From Candidatus Rhabdochlamydia oedothoracis (GTDB lineage: Bacteria; Chlamydiota; Chlamydiia; Chlamydiales; Rhabdochlamydiaceae): a stretch of 64,000 bases of DNA. Positions within the stretch are counted from its first letter, which is position 1, and every line of letters begins with the position of its first letter. The stretch is from positions 868,001 to 932,000 of the forward strand of contig NZ_CP075587.1 in NCBI RefSeq assembly GCF_019453995.1. The letters are read 5' to 3'. The notes below the pieces were generated by a model, which had not been told where the DNA came from, searched no databases, and saw only the letters and a list, made by a program, of their open reading frames with translations. Below, piece by piece: positions 1 to 8,711 of the stretch. Position numbers and translations under genes: made by a program.

Positions 1-3000
1 ATCTTAACAGGACCCAACACGTATTCTGGAGGAACTTTGGTTAGTGCTGGATTTCTACAAGGAAGTACAAATAGCCTGCAAGGAAATATTCTAAATAATG
101 CTTCTATAGTGTTCGATCAAGCGCATACAGGAACATATGATGGGGTTCTTTCAGGAGATGGAGCTCTTAATAAACAAAATACAGGAACGGTTATTTTCAC
201 AGGAGCTAATACGTATTCTGGAGGAACAATGATCACTTTGGGGACATTAGCTCTTTCAGGATTGGGAACTATATTGCCTACTGGGACTGTTATAATCAAT
301 GTAGGAAACTTTGATATTAGCGATATCACTGCTTCATCGCAAACCATTGGCGAGCTAATTGGAGGAGGAACTATTTTTTTAGGAGAAAAAACGCTGATTA
401 CCGCAACTAAAAATAACACAAGTTACGTAGGAATCATTAATGGGACAGGGTCCTTTATTAAACAGGGTAGTGGGGTATTGACTTTGAGTGGAACTAATAC
501 CTATTCCGGAGGGACAACGATCAATGCTGGGACACTAGCTCTTTCAGGATCAGGAAAACTCTCTTCTACAGGATCTGTTACTATTCATGCAGGAGGCTTT
601 GACATAAGTAACATTGCAGATTCATTTCAAAACATAGGTGATTTAAGCGGTAGTGGAGGAGAGATTATTTTAGGAGATAAAACACTAATTCAAGAAGCTT
701 TTAATCATACAAGCTATGCAGGATTAATCAGAGGTTCTGGTGCTCTTATAAAACAGGGTTTGGGAACTCTTGTTCTAACAGGTGATAACGACTACTCCGG
801 GGGAACTACAGTGAATGATGGGGTTCTGCAAGGAAATACAAATAGTTTGCAAGGAAATATTCTAAATAATGCTTCTCTAGTATTCGATCAAGCGCATACA
901 GGAACATATAATGGGGTTCTCTCAGGAGCTGGATCTATTGATAAACGAGATACAGGAACAGTTATTTTTACAGGAACTAATACCTATTCTGGAGGGACAA
1001 TGATCAATGCTGGGACACTAGCTCTTTCAGGATCAGGAAAACTCTCTTCTATAGGAGCTGTTACCATCAATGAAGGAGCTTTTGATATTAGTGGAATTGC
1101 AGCAGAATCTCAACCAATAGGAGACTTAACTGGAGTCGGCTTTGTTAATTTAGGAAACAAAAATCTCATTGAGGGCACTGCTAATCATACCACCTATTCC
1201 GGGGTCATTCAGGGAGGAGCTAATGGTAGATTTACTAAACAAGGCAGTGGCATACTCACTCTAACAGGAATCAATACTTATTCTGGAGGAACAATCATTA
1301 ATGAGGGAACGCTAGCTCTTGTAGGTTCTGGTACTTTAAACCCCGCAGGAGATGTTATCGTCAATGCAGGGGTTTTTCATATTAGTGATATTACTGCTGC
1401 ATCTCAAACAATAGGTAGCTTAAGTGGAACGGGAGGTATTGTTGAGTTAGGAACGAAAAATCTCATTGAAGGCACAGTAAATGATAGCACTTACTCAGGA
1501 GTCATTCAGGGGAGCGGATCTCTTATTAAACAAAATACTGGAACACTTACTCTAACTGGAGTTAATACCTATTCTGGAGGAACAATCATTAATGGAGGAA
1601 CTCTTGCTCTTTCAGCTCTTGGGGCTTTACATTCTGCAGGAAATGTTACTATCAATGAAGGAGTTTTTGATATTAGTGATATTACAGCAGAGTTTCACAC
1701 CATAGGAGATTTAACTGGAGCCGGCTCTGTTAACTTAGGATCTAAAATACTGATTACTGGAGCTAGCTCTGTTGACTTAGGATCTAAAATGCTGAGTAAA
1801 GGAATAGCTAATCACACCATTTATCATGGAGTTATTCATGGAGAGGATGATGGCGTGTTTATCAAGCAAGGCATTGGTACTTTGAAATTAACAGGATCGA
1901 GTATTCACACAGGACATACGCTAGTCGCTGAAGGCATTCTTCATATTCATGGGAAATTAAGAAGCACTGTTAACGTGTTGCCTAATGCCTCTTTAATGGG
2001 CAATGGAACAGTTGGCCATTTAATAAATATGGGGGATGTTTCGCCAGGAGAGTCCATTGGAACAATCGAAATCACTGGGGATTTTAAACAATCTACTGGG
2101 GGGCGATTGAGTATAGAGATAGCTCCCGATGGAGCAACTGATTTGCTTCAAATTACAGAGACCGCAACCCTAGACGGAGCATTGCGGGTCATTCCTGAAG
2201 CTGGGGTTTATCTAGAGGGAACAACCTATACCTTTCTTAGCGCAGGATCAGTTACAGGACAATTTAGCAGTACTTTTAGTACTCGGCGTCTTGATTACGC
2301 CATCAACTATTTTCCTACACAAGCCCAACTCTTAATTCTTGCCTCCTCTTTAATTATTCCTGCTAGACCAGATGGTAATGCAGGAGCTGTAGTAGATTAC
2401 CTATTCTGTTCTTCTTTTGATTTTGCTAATCTTGACCTTGATGCAGTTGCAAAAGCCCTGCTTATTCTTCCCGCAGATCAGTATGCACAAGCCTTGAATA
2501 GACTAACCCCCTCTCAATTTGGAGCCTTTGCCTTAAACGAGTTGGAAAATAATTTTAGTCTAGCAAACACCTTCTTTGTAACAGGAGCAAACCAAAGATC
2601 CTGTTGTTATGCAACCTGTGAATCTACTAATATTTGGATCAACCCGCTAGGGCTTGTCTATTCGCAAAAAAATCGCCTTCAACTAGGTCAGGAAGCCATA
2701 GGATTTACCAATCACACTTATGGAATAGCAGCTGGGATAGATCATCTATTGAGTAATGATTGGACATTAGGTTTTGGTCTTGGTTATTCCTACTCTCATT
2801 TACACTGGAAACATCAAGCCGGAAAAGCTAGAGCTGATTCTGGGTATTTAGGTCCTTACATAGGATATGATTGTGGAAGTTTTTATTTTGGCCTTCTTGT
2901 ACTAGGAGCAGGTAATTTTTATGATGTAGATCGAAAAATTGTATTTCCAGGGATATCTCGCGTAGCGAGTAGCCATCCCAATACTTGGGATCTTTCCGAA

Positions 3001-3474
3001 GTTATCTTAGCAGGTTTTAAACTAGAACCCTTTTATCACTTCTTTGTGCAACCAGAGTTTCTATTAGATCAGTTGAATATCTTTCAAGAAAGATTTCAAG
3101 AAAGCGGAGCTGGTTCGATTGATTTAGCTGTAAAAAGAAAACATACCTCCTTTCTACGCTCGTTAGTCAACCTAAAATTTACCAAAGAATGGGTTTGCTG
3201 CAATATGTGTTTAGCTTCTAGCGTCAACGTAGGTTGGCTGAGAACAACTCCTTTAACAGGAAGACATTACACCGCTAGTTTTCGAAAAGAAACCTTCTGC
3301 TCTCCTAATTTTTCCGTGACTAGCTTTAACCAAGTAATAGATCAAGCTCTTGTAGGTGGACAACTCCTCCTCTCTTCTCAAGGTGGTTTTAGTGTATTTT
3401 TAGGTTATGATGGCAGGTTTGGGAATGGTTCTAAGGTGAATGAGATAAATCTAGCTCTGGATTGGAGGTTTTAA
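1..3474 (+). CDS. Autotransporter with PATR-type passenger repeats and C-terminal beta-barrel (5' end outside window)
   Basis: The reading frame is open from base 1, so the start lies upstream. At least 1,157 residues are visible. The passenger carries repeated blocks of about 90-100 residues, each with the signature LTGxNTYSGGTxI followed by GTLALSG, typical of passenger-associated transport repeats that form a beta-helix. A pre-barrel segment (around nt 2050-2320, GDFKQSTGGRLSIEI then TYTFLSAGSVTGQF) resembles the folding-core region of autotransporters. The last roughly 280 residues read as an autotransporter beta-domain (TNIWINPLG, YGIAAGIDHLL, GFGLGYSYSH, terminal Phe after LALDW). Cysteine clusters RSCCYATC and VCCNMC in the barrel recall the disulfide-linked outer membrane of chlamydiae. 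It is probably a surface-exposed adhesin-like protein. It is not a classic Pmp, because the GGAI and FxxN motifs are not prominent. Confidence 0.9.
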   Translation: MLTGPNTYSGGTLVSAGFLQGSTNSLQGNILNNASIVFDQAHTGTYDGVLSGDGALNKQNTGTVIFTGANTYSGGTMITLGTLALSGLGTILPTGTVIINVGNFDISDITASSQTIGELIGGGTIFLGEKTLITATKNNTSYVGIINGTGSFIKQGSGVLTLSGTNTYSGGTTINAGTLALSGSGKLSSTGSVTIHAGGFDISNIADSFQNIGDLSGSGGEIILGDKTLIQEAFNHTSYAGLIRGSGALIKQGLGTLVLTGDNDYSGGTTVNDGVLQGNTNSLQGNILNNASLVFDQAHTGTYNGVLSGAGSIDKRDTGTVIFTGTNTYSGGTMINAGTLALSGSGKLSSIGAVTINEGAFDISGIAAESQPIGDLTGVGFVNLGNKNLIEGTANHTTYSGVIQGGANGRFTKQGSGILTLTGINTYSGGTIINEGTLALVGSGTLNPAGDVIVNAGVFHISDITAASQTIGSLSGTGGIVELGTKNLIEGTVNDSTYSGVIQGSGSLIKQNTGTLTLTGVNTYSGGTIINGGTLALSALGALHSAGNVTINEGVFDISDITAEFHTIGDLTGAGSVNLGSKILITGASSVDLGSKMLSKGIANHTIYHGVIHGEDDGVFIKQGIGTLKLTGSSIHTGHTLVAEGILHIHGKLRSTVNVLPNASLMGNGTVGHLINMGDVSPGESIGTIEITGDFKQSTGGRLSIEIAPDGATDLLQITETATLDGALRVIPEAGVYLEGTTYTFLSAGSVTGQFSSTFSTRRLDYAINYFPTQAQLLILASSLIIPARPDGNAGAVVDYLFCSSFDFANLDLDAVAKALLILPADQYAQALNRLTPSQFGAFALNELENNFSLANTFFVTGANQRSCCYATCESTNIWINPLGLVYSQKNRLQLGQEAIGFTNHTYGIAAGIDHLLSNDWTLGFGLGYSYSHLHWKHQAGKARADSGYLGPYIGYDCGSFYFGLLVLGAGNFYDVDRKIVFPGISRVASSHPNTWDLSEVILAGFKLEPFYHFFVQPEFLLDQLNIFQERFQESGAGSIDLAVKRKHTSFLRSLVNLKFTKEWVCCNMCLASSVNVGWLRTTPLTGRHYTASFRKETFCSPNFSVTSFNQVIDQALVGGQLLLSSQGGFSVFLGYDGRFGNGSKVNEINLALDWRF
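51..1600 (+). repeat. Internal repeats of the autotransporter passenger
   Basis: Near-identical DNA blocks recur within the gene. Bases about 51-150 and 829-928 share almost the same sequence (Leu-Gln-Gly, then SLQGNILNNAS and FDQAHTGTY). The NTYSGGT motif returns near nt 25, 205, 495, 785, 980, 1270 and 1565. A shorter duplication lies at 1720-1800 (SVNLGSK / SVDLGSK). Conservation at the base level, not just in protein, suggests recent duplication or gene conversion. Confidence 0.8.
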
Positions 3475-3499
3475 GATCATTTGCAGCTCTGGATGTATT

Positions 3500-3847
3500 T
3501 TAAGAGCCTGTTTAAAATCTTTTCAGTAAGGCATATAGAAGCATTTTCACTACATAAAAACCATTTGTTCGTTGTAAAAAGTGTTTTAGCAGATGGAGGA
3601 TATTCTGGAGAAAGATTTGCAAAGAGTGTGCAGGAAATATTAGGATGTATATTAGAAATAGCCAAAAGAAATGCACTTCATACTTTTACAGTTATTCCCA
3701 AAAGATGGGTTGTAGAGCATTCTTTTGCGTGGATAGAAAAATGTCGCAGGCTATGGAAAAATTGCGAAAGAAAACTACATACAAGCCTGAGTATGGTGGT
3801 TCTCGCTTTTATTGCTCTACTTTTGAAAAGATTTTAAACAGGCTCTT
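3500..3847 (+). mobile_element. Internally deleted IS5-family element with both terminal inverted repeats
   Basis: The left end AGAGCCTGTTTAAAATCTTT (from 3502) is mirrored by its reverse complement at 3823-3845, giving terminal inverted repeats of about 20 bp around only about 350 bp. The inside encodes, in plus frame (3481-3837), the C-terminal third of an IS5-type transposase: LADGGYSGERF, RWVVEHSFAWIEKCRR and a tail ending LLLKRF. The N-terminal catalytic part is missing, so the copy cannot mobilise itself but could be moved in trans by a full element. The same termini recur near 7321, 8690, 37350 and 39290. Confidence 0.8.
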
Positions 3848-4102
3848 AGAACACAAGTTAAAGCATCCAAAAGACTATTCTGAACGGAATAGGCTTTGTG
3901 TAATTTTGGGCTATGATGAGGGAATCTCAACAAAAAATCTTGCTAAAACACTCCGGATAAGCCCTATCAATGTTCAGGAATACCTCAGAGAATATGATTC
4001 CGAAAATAAAACTGGAAGTAGCCCTCGAGGCGGTAGCAAATCAAAGCTTTCACAAGACCAAACAGAGTCTCTACTAAAACACCTACAGGAAAAGACCTAT
4101 AA
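3848..4102 (+). pseudogene. IS630-family transposase fragment
   Basis: The frame repeats residues of the first third of the IS630 transposase found whole at 12422-13456: HKLKHPKDYSERNRLCVILG, then GISTKNLAKTLRIS and SPRGGSKSKLSQDQ. It begins abruptly at the end of the IS5-type mini-element and stops after KTYK. No catalytic DDE domain follows. It is a decayed fragment left by nested insertion. Confidence 0.85.
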
Positions 4103-4588
4103 ATGAAAGCTTTAAAATAAGGGGTTATGCAAGAAATCTAATGTATATCACGGCTTCTAAGAGCCAACTCATTTGTCGTCTTTACCTATTTCTTAGGTTT
4201 TCTCCTATGGCTTACCGTTTAAGTCTTGTCTATTACACATGATTTCCAAGTAACTCACCTTACGCACATACAGAGGGAAAAAGTGGCTTGATAAGCAGCG
4301 CGGTCCTCTATAGAGAGTACATAAGGTGAGCATGTAATATTTGTCCCATAATGTTTCCTTTGACGCTAAATGTTTATAGTATACACCATTATACTTTGGG
4401 ACTAAACATGTAGCCTATTTCAGGTAATTATACAATTTGCAGTTTTCAAACTCTGCATATCTTTCTTTTGCTCTATAAAAAGGTTAATATAAATTAATGT
4501 GTTATTTAAATACAATTATATTAAAATAAATAATATAAAAATACCTCACTTAATAAGTAATAGTAATACTTAAAAACAAAGGTTAATT
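4103..4588. other. Intergenic region with dispersed repeat relics
   Basis: There is no convincing gene. A 66-bp block at 4141-4206 recurs at 5558-5623. A segment at 4331-4382 (starting CATGTAATATTTGTCC) recurs with about 85-90% identity at 50453-50507. A short run near 4218 (TTTAAGTCTTGTCTATTACA) recurs near 7088. The last 100 bases before the next gene are almost pure A/T, as ahead of other effector-like genes here. Confidence 0.6.
4141..4206 (+). repeat. 66-bp dispersed direct repeat, copy 1
   Basis: It is nearly identical (two mismatches seen) to 5558-5623 and in the same orientation. It includes the imperfect palindrome GGCTTCTAAGAGCC. The two copies bracket the small genes at 4589 and 5061. 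It is possibly the relic of a mobile-element end; no coding content is seen. Confidence 0.75.
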
Positions 4589-5017
4589 ATGCAAGAGTTT
4601 GAAAAGGCCTCTTTAAATGACCTTCTTCATGAAGAAATATCCGAACACATTATACTAGAAACGATAAATAATGCTCAGCACGGATGTTCTCCTGAGCTAT
4701 TACAGCAAATACTTCCCTCCATGTACCTTATGGATACACACATAAAATTTATGGTGCTTAAGTTTAAGGAAAATAACCTACTTGATGAAGAGTTGACGGA
4801 TCTATTGTGTTCTGGGCTTGACCAATTTATTACAGCTCAACAACAAAATAGTATTACTCAAAAAAAGAGAGAAAACCTAGAAAAAACTCTAAATTTAACA
4901 CAAGAAAAAATAAAAAGCCTCCTGTTCATTAAGCAACTTGAACCAGAAATAGCCAAGATTTTTCTCTATATACTCTTACTCAAGAAGGCTTATTTAAAAA
5001 CGATAAGCACTAATTAG
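4589..5017 (+). CDS. Hypothetical protein, helical, effector-like context
   Basis: 142 residues, not recognised. The sequence is rich in Leu, Glu, Lys and Gln with predicted helices. The middle (about residues 84-112, ITAQQQNSITQKKRENLEKT and on) looks like a short coiled coil, and the C-terminus is hydrophobic (IFLYILLLKKAYL, about 124-136), possibly one membrane-associated helix. It starts with ATG, preceded by AAAGG 7 nt upstream, and ends with TAG. The 100 bp upstream is extremely AT-rich. It sits between IS debris and bracketing 66-bp repeats, which suggests accessory status. A secreted or host-interacting protein is possible but only inferred. Confidence 0.55.
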   Translation: MQEFEKASLNDLLHEEISEHIILETINNAQHGCSPELLQQILPSMYLMDTHIKFMVLKFKENNLLDEELTDLLCSGLDQFITAQQQNSITQKKRENLEKTLNLTQEKIKSLLFIKQLEPEIAKIFLYILLLKKAYLKTISTN

Positions 5018-5060
5018 TGCTCTGCAAGAATAGTAAAATAATTTATAACAAGGAGTCATT

Positions 5061-5322
5061 ATGACTATAAATCGTAGTGGAAACCATTCACCTGAAGGCC
5101 ACGCTAGAATTAATTTAGATGAATTATTCAATAGTTCTTCGATGAATCCACAAACTGCACTTGCATATGCAAAGGTACAAATGATTAGCAATCTTACTAA
5201 AAGTATGTGAGATTCTTGGTTCAGCAAGAAACTTATCCAACCTTGCAGCAATAAAAGCAGGATTTGCTAGTGCAGATGAAACTGCAACGGCAGGCTCAAT
5301 ATTTTGCTTAGTTAAATCTTAA
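5061..5322 (+). pseudogene. Small frameshifted gene
   Basis: A good ribosome-binding site (AAGGAG, 5050-5055) precedes ATG at 5061. The frame gives 49 residues (MTINRSGNHSPEGHARINLD to NLTKSM) and stops at TGA 5208. A second frame continues at once without stop to TAA at 5320 (EILGSARNLSNLAAIK, then AGFASADETATAGSIF). The two parts together read like one protein of about 86 residues broken by a 1-nt frameshift near 5200. The short form might still be translated. No family is recognised; the Ser/Asn-rich N-terminus would fit a small secreted protein. Confidence 0.45.
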
Positions 5323-5677
5323 TTTAAAAACAAACGAGTTCTCTAATTGCACACAAGGGGAATATAAATTCTCTTAATTCTTCATAAGCTCTCCGAGCCG
5401 ATATTTTGCTTGCAAAATAAAAGGCGTTTTTTAAGATCTTAGGACAGCAAAGTTTAATGCGGGAGATAAGTCCAGGGTTCTCTGCGGAGTCTTTTTGAAG
5501 AAAACTATTTTAGATTCTTCGCTCCATTATGCTATCCGAAATGAAATGGGCAAGACAATGTATATTACGGCTTCTAAGAGCCAACTCATTTGTCGTCTTT
5601 ACCTATTTCTTCGGTTTTCTCCTGCAAAAAATTTTAGTCACTTTTCCTAATGTTTTTATTTCTAAAAAAATGCGTTT
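5323..5677. other. Intergenic region with second 66-bp repeat
   Basis: Apart from the repeat copy at 5558-5623 and the 3' flank of the IS110 element (about 5624-5677) I see nothing recognisable. Short open stretches around 5400-5500 on the minus strand have no clear homology or start signal. Confidence 0.5.
5558..5623 (+). repeat. 66-bp dispersed direct repeat, copy 2
   Basis: This is the second copy of the block at 4141-4206, same orientation, with two visible mismatches. It lies just outside the 3' end of the IS110-type element. Confidence 0.75.
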
Positions 5678-6709
5678 TTAAGCTGCCTTTGGCTCACCGT
5701 AAATAAATTCTTTTTGTTCAATCAGCATCTTATGCATAATTACGGATAACTTTCTACCTACTGCTAAGGCGGCTTTCTTCATTCCTTTTTTTCTCATGAT
5801 TTTTAATCCCCAAGCTTTTAGCTTGCTCCATTTCTTACTTCGTGTCAGCATTACTATTCCGGCTTCAACTAATAGAGATCTAAGTTCACTGGATCCACAT
5901 TTTGAAATTCTTCCCTGTCTTTGCACCTCTCCGGAGGCATACTGTTTAGGCGTCATACCAAGATAGGCTCCTACTGATTTAGAATCGTTAAAACGAGTGG
6001 GATCAAAAATTTCTGTTTTATAGGTTAATGCTGTTACAGGTCCTACGCCAGGGATTGTCATAAGCCGTTGTACTTCTTTATCTTGACTGACCAGCTTAAG
6101 CATTTCTTTATCCAGTTTTTCTACTTCCTCAACTACCTTATCAAAGGTATTTAATAGAGAGGTTATGCTCAGAACAATACTTTTTTCCTGTTTTTCTATC
6201 TGCTTTACAACCACAGACGAAAATCTTTTGGATCCCACAGATCCCAATCGTATTCCGTAACTTTTAAGCAAGCCCCTTACAGTATTTTTTAACTGCGTTT
6301 GCTGTTTAATTAGCGCTCTTCTGGAAACTAACAAAATGCTTTTTTCTACTGAATCTTGGGGCTTACAGTGTACTCGTGTATACATACCTGATCGAAGGGC
6401 TTCTGCGATTCCTCGTGCATCATTTTTGTCTGTCTTATTTATTTTCAAAGCAAGAATCGTACTCAGCTTCCTTGCATCCATACATAGGGGATCTATAGCT
6501 CTTTTTCTAAATCCTGTGACTAGGTAATGAGATAAACATCCACTTTCAAAGCCAACAACGATTTCTTGAAAATCTCTTTTGGAAAAATAATCTGCTAGTA
6601 AATCAGGATCTGTTTTTTCTGAACCTTCATGGACAATCTTACCTTGTTCATTTAATACACAGATAAAAGTTCTTTTCATTGATACATCTAATCCAATATA
6701 ATGCTTCAT
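5678..6709 (-). CDS. IS110-family transposase (DEDD recombinase), apparently intact
   Basis: 343 residues, full length for the family. The N-terminal RuvC-like DEDD domain has IGLDVSMKRT (Asp8), GFESG (about 58) and INKTDKNDARGIAEALR (about 90-106). The C-terminal Transposase_20 domain has the helix-hairpin-helix MTIPGVGPVTALTYKTEI (about 218-235), then GAYLGMTPKQYASGEV and GRISKCGSSELRSLLVEA with the conserved Ser. Start ATG has a strong AGGAG 6 nt upstream. IS110 elements have no classical inverted repeats and use an RNA guide transcribed from an element end; the noncoding leader at 6710-6811 is the obvious place to look. It is the only transposase besides the IS30 one without visible damage. 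Confidence 0.93.
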   Translation of the reverse strand: MKHYIGLDVSMKRTFICVLNEQGKIVHEGSEKTDPDLLADYFSKRDFQEIVVGFESGCLSHYLVTGFRKRAIDPLCMDARKLSTILALKINKTDKNDARGIAEALRSGMYTRVHCKPQDSVEKSILLVSRRALIKQQTQLKNTVRGLLKSYGIRLGSVGSKRFSSVVVKQIEKQEKSIVLSITSLLNTFDKVVEEVEKLDKEMLKLVSQDKEVQRLMTIPGVGPVTALTYKTEIFDPTRFNDSKSVGAYLGMTPKQYASGEVQRQGRISKCGSSELRSLLVEAGIVMLTRSKKWSKLKAWGLKIMRKKGMKKAALAVGRKLSVIMHKMLIEQKEFIYGEPKAA

Positions 6710-6811
6710 AGGTTGCTCCTCATTTTTTTTGCTCTTTAATGAGCGGTTTTGAGATTTGAAAAAATCTCGTTTATATTGGAGAGTTTAACCTACTCCGTTT
6801 AAGGAGCAACC
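6710..6811 (-). promoter_or_regulatory. Structured leader of IS110 transposase (SD-sequestering stem or guide-RNA candidate)
   Basis: Directly upstream of the transposase ATG on the minus strand, a perfect 10-bp inverted repeat (GGTTGCTCCT at 6711-6720 and AGGAGCAACC at 6802-6811, plus strand) encloses about 80 nt. In the transcript the distal arm GGUUGCUCCU can pair with AGGAGCAACC, which contains the Shine-Dalgarno of the transposase. Inside lie two smaller hairpins: GAGATTT-GAAA-AAATCTC and GCTC-TTTAAT-GAGC. This could repress translation or be part of the element's bridge RNA; the sequence alone does not decide. Confidence 0.5.
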
Positions 6812-6837
6812 CCTTCTTTGTGTGCAATTATGGCATG

Positions 6838-6994
6838 TATATAAAAGCTTTCTCTTGAATATCCTATGTATATAAAAGCTTTCTCTTGAATATCCTATGT
6901 GCTTACATGCTTGGGACACGTTCCCAAGGGCTTGAGCTAGTTTTAAAAGGCCTAGTTTATTTTTTATCACTTTTCTCTCTATTGCTATATTCAT
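6838..6994 (-). pseudogene. IS481-family transposase N-terminal fragment with tandem duplication
   Basis: The minus-strand frame gives [20 protein letters not shown], then [16 protein letters not shown], the N-terminal helix-turn-helix of IS481-type transposases. It then derails. A 31-bp tandem duplication (6838-6868 and 6869-6899, TATATAAAAGCTTTCTCTTG in each) interrupts the coding frame. No integrase core follows. Confidence 0.75.
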
Positions 6995-7014
6995 AAATTA
7001 CCACTTTGCTATTT

Positions 7015-7053
7015 GCTTATGCAACTACGGCATCACGCCGCAGTTGCATAAGC
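7015..7053. other. Strong hairpin followed by T-rich tract
   Basis: GCTTATGCAACTACGGC (7015-7031) and GCCGCAGTTGCATAAGC (7037-7053) form a 17-bp stem with one mismatch and a 5-nt loop. TGTTTTTCTTTGC follows on the plus strand. It may be a terminator or the relic of an element end between the two inverted IS481 fragments. Confidence 0.5.
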
Positions 7054-7101
7054 TGTTTTTCTTTGCTATTTACCACTAAGTGTCAATTTAAGTCTTGTCT
7101 A

Positions 7102-7320
7102 TTACATTTAAAACTAGCTCAAGCCCTTGGGAACGTGTCCCAAGCATGTAAGCACATGGGATATTCAAGAGAAAGCTTTTATACATACAAAGAGCTTTAT
7201 GAAAAAGGCGGAGAAGCCGCATTACAAGAAATCTCTAGAGAGACTAAAGGCGTTAGAAGCAAAAGCAGCTCAAGATCACTTGATCTTTACAGAAGATCAA
7301 TTAAGAGCGCTTGAAAAAGC
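7102..7320 (+). pseudogene. IS481-family transposase fragment, inverted relative to 6838-6994
   Basis: The plus frame encodes [20 protein letters not shown], then [20 protein letters not shown], the helix-turn-helix part of IS481 transposases, and shifts frame before a helical stretch [15 protein letters not shown]. It is cut by the IS5-type terminus at 7321. Together with the minus-strand fragment it forms an imperfect inverted pair around the hairpin at 7015-7053. Confidence 0.75.
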
Positions 7321-7405
7321 TAAGAGCCTGTTTAAAATCTTTTTAAAAGTGAGGATATTCTGGAGAAAGATTTGCAAAGAGTGCACAGGAAATATTAGAA
7401 TATAC

Positions 7406-8508
7406 TAGTGCCGATTCAAACGGCTAGCTTAATGGGATTTAAGTCAACGACTTGAAACTTGTCGTTTATCCTACATTTCAAAATATCTGTTATTTTCGGT
7501 ATCTCTTCTAAGAAGAATCCTCTAATTGCCTGAAAAAAAGTCACCGACGTTTCGTAATATCGATTGTATACCTTCTTTTCCTTTAAGATCTTCCACAAGC
7601 GTTCAATAGGATTCAAATTCGGCGAATAAGGAGGGAGATAGTGCACTTTAATCCTAGAAGACATCAGAAACTCTTCTAGTTTCTTATTTTTGTTTGATCT
7701 TGCATTATCCAAAATTACATGAATAATTCGAGCCTCTGTCTGTTTTTCTAGCTTCTTGAAAAAATCGAGCATTGCATCGGCATCAACTGTCTTATATTCC
7801 TCTGTAAAAATCTTCATTCCTGTCAGGCAAAGAGCTCCAGCAAAATGCAATCGCAATTGTTTCCCGGATGTCTGCAAAGTCTTTTGAACGCCTTTTTTGA
7901 TCCATCCACATACGGCTTGGGACTGATGTTCAGGATGCACAGCATCTATGAAATAGATCTCTTCATCAGGGTTTAAGGTCTCCTTTAAAGCCCTATATTG
8001 TTCTATGAAAATTCGTTGTTTTTCAGGATCTAATTTCCCAGGAATCTTTTTAGGACGTTTATAAACAAATCCGTGCTGTATGAGCCAATCTGTCATGCCA
8101 CTTCGGGAATATTTTATCCCCTATTGCTCATGCACATAAGCTATGATCCCTTTGACTTTAAGATAGGTCTTTTCATGTAGGTGTTTTAGTAGAGACTCTT
8201 TTTGGTCTTGTGAAAGTTTTGATTTGCTACCGCCTCGAGGGCTACTTCCAGTTTTATTTTCGGAATCATATTCTCTGAGGTATTTCTGAACAGTGATAGG
8301 GCTTATCCGGAGTGTTTTAGCAAGATTTTTTGTTGAGATACCCTCATCATAGCCCAAAATTACACAAAGCCTATTCCGTTCAGAATAGTCTTTTGGATGC
8401 TTTAACTTGTGTTCTAAGTCAGCTCTCTGGCTAGGGATCAGTTTTTTCATACTCAATAGCTTAACACAAAACAAAATATTTTTCTATACGATTGAATCGG
8501 AACCACTA
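7406..8508 (-). mobile_element. IS630-family element, copy A (1,103 bp)
   Basis: The ends are TAGTGCCGATTCAAACGG (7406 on) and, reversed, TAGTGGTTCCGATTCAATCG (ending 8508). They are flanked by TA, the usual IS630/Tc1-mariner target. The length is identical to copy B at 12364-13466, which lies in the opposite orientation 3.9 kb away. The element sits inside an IS5-type mini-element. Confidence 0.88.
7416..8450 (-). pseudogene. IS630 transposase of copy A, one nonsense mutation
   Basis: Read through, it is 344 residues: an N-terminal helix-turn-helix region (DYSERNRLCVILGYDEGIS, LRISPITVQKYLREYD) and a DDE core with FIDAVHPEHQS, HVILDNARSN and PPYSPNLNPIERLWKILKEK. A TAG at 8121-8123 (codon 110) replaces the TAT found in copy B (EQYGIKYS). 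ATG at 8450 follows TATTGAGT; a TTG eight codons upstream is also in frame. The remaining frame is intact, so a single substitution silences it. Confidence 0.88.
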
Positions 8509-8711
8509 TATATAGTAGAAATAGCAAAAAGAAATGCACTTCATACTTTTACAGTCATTTCTAGAAGATGGATTGTAAAGCGTTCTTTTGCGTGGATGGA
8601 AAAATTGAGAAAGAAAACTACATACAAGCCTGATATATGGTGGTTCTAGCTTTTATTGATCTACTTTTGAAAAGATTTTAAACAGGCTCTAAGAGAGTGC
8701 CTATTCCTAGC

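Larger units (their letters stand above)
7321..8694 (+). mobile_element. IS5-family mini-element split by an IS630 insertion
   Basis: The left IS5-type end (AAGAGCCTGTTTAAAATCTT from 7321) is followed by about 80 bp of degenerate IS5 sequence. The IS630 copy at 7406-8508 interrupts it. Right of that the IS5 transposase tail resumes (8512-8670: EIAKRNALHTFTVISRRW, then FAWMEKLRKK) and ends with the mirrored terminus GATTTTAAACAGGCTCT at 8677-8693. Removing the IS630 copy restores continuity across ATTAGAATATAGTAGAAATA, showing the order of insertion. Confidence 0.75.

Noticed and set aside
6785-7408. Small helix-turn-helix regulator genes
   Set aside because: The helix-turn-helix is the N-terminal part of an IS481 transposase, present twice in broken, inverted form.
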